From Carposina sasakii (taxonomy: Eukaryota > Arthropoda > Insecta > Lepidoptera > Carposinidae): DNA of 64,000 nucleotides. The position numbers and the translations under genes were made by a program. The notes under the pieces are model-generated. The model was not told where the DNA came from, did not search any database, and saw only the letters and a program-made list of their open reading frames with translations. Below are positions 63,795 to 64,000 of this stretch, in pieces (within the stretch, counting starts at the first letter, position 1; the number at the start of each line of letters is the position of its first letter). The stretch is taken from assembly GCA_014607495.2 (NCBI GenBank), contig CP053167.1:9858001-9922000 (forward strand), read 5' to 3'.

Positions 63795-64000
63795 GTCGAC
63801 AGGATCCGGCAAACTATGCCTTGATATTAAAATCATGTGCTTATGCGGGGGTCCATGAGAATACATCATCTCCTTCCGAGAATATCGTAAGAGTCGATAA
63901 AGGAACTCGGGCATTATCTCAAGCGATAACCTAGCAATTAGTAACTGATCATTCGCTAACTTATCGCCTGAGAGCATGGCCCGAGTGTATATGTAAGTAA
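63795..64000. other. Intergenic, nothing identified
   Basis: The patch CTCGGGCATTATCTCAAGCGATAAC resembles 4680-4710, so a dispersed repeat is likely. No gene. Confidence 0.35.

Overview
The window looks like lepidopteran nuclear DNA. It is AT-rich, has almost no host coding sequence, and is full of repeat families I associate with moth and butterfly genomes: LINE tails reading GGCCTATGTCCAGCAGTGGAC, CAGGGTGT-ended TA-flanked MITEs, tRNA-headed SINEs and BEL/Pao and Penelope elements. The organism call is by recognition, not by a database search. Only two short pieces look like host gene: a probable last exon on the minus strand (62314-62474) and a possible signal-peptide first exon (33850-33922).

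From 1 to 22.4 kb there is a patchwork of small non-autonomous elements. Several can be delimited to the base by terminal inverted repeats and target-site duplications: a TTAA MITE (332-480), a hAT-type element with an 8-bp duplication (1576-2351), TA-flanked elements (3122-3934, 12803-13201, 8866-9195) and a foldback with TACTTT duplication (20563-20781). Between them lie LINE and SINE fragments, two tRNA-like sequences and two Penelope remnants.

From 22393 to 32012 there is a 9.6-kb DNA transposon with 34-bp inverted ends and many subterminal repeats that resemble its own ends. It carries one spliced gene for a protein that resembles the uncharacterised DUF7869-type family. I infer that this protein is an RNase-H-like transposase; its frame is broken in three places. 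A second element, a 4.07-kb giant palindrome made of 283-bp tandem repeats and flanked by an 8-bp duplication, sits inside it (27495-31568).

From 35782 to 50792 there is a complete 15.0-kb Polinton/Maverick flanked by the 6-bp duplication GTTTCA. It holds a packaging ATPase (broken), a chromodomain integrase, a phospholipase-like minor capsid protein, an adenain-like protease, a penton-type minor capsid protein, a 47-residue protein, the major capsid protein and an exonuclease-like protein. Most of these form one plus-strand chain with overlapping stop and start codons. No protein-primed DNA polymerase B is visible. The long terminal repeats contain 150-bp tandem repeats and a duplicated piece of the element's own capsid gene. 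A 2.8-kb TTAA-flanked element (45833-48663) is inserted near the right end.

From 51946 to 54535 a minus-strand Penelope-like element encodes a reverse transcriptase joined to a GIY-YIG nuclease, followed by a well-formed hammerhead ribozyme (52117-52161). From 57091 to 61959 there is a BEL/Pao LTR element with 328/329-bp LTRs and a CGGGC duplication. It has one long gag-protease frame but has lost most of the reverse transcriptase and all of RNase H and integrase. The last 2 kb holds the host last exon and more LINE fragments.
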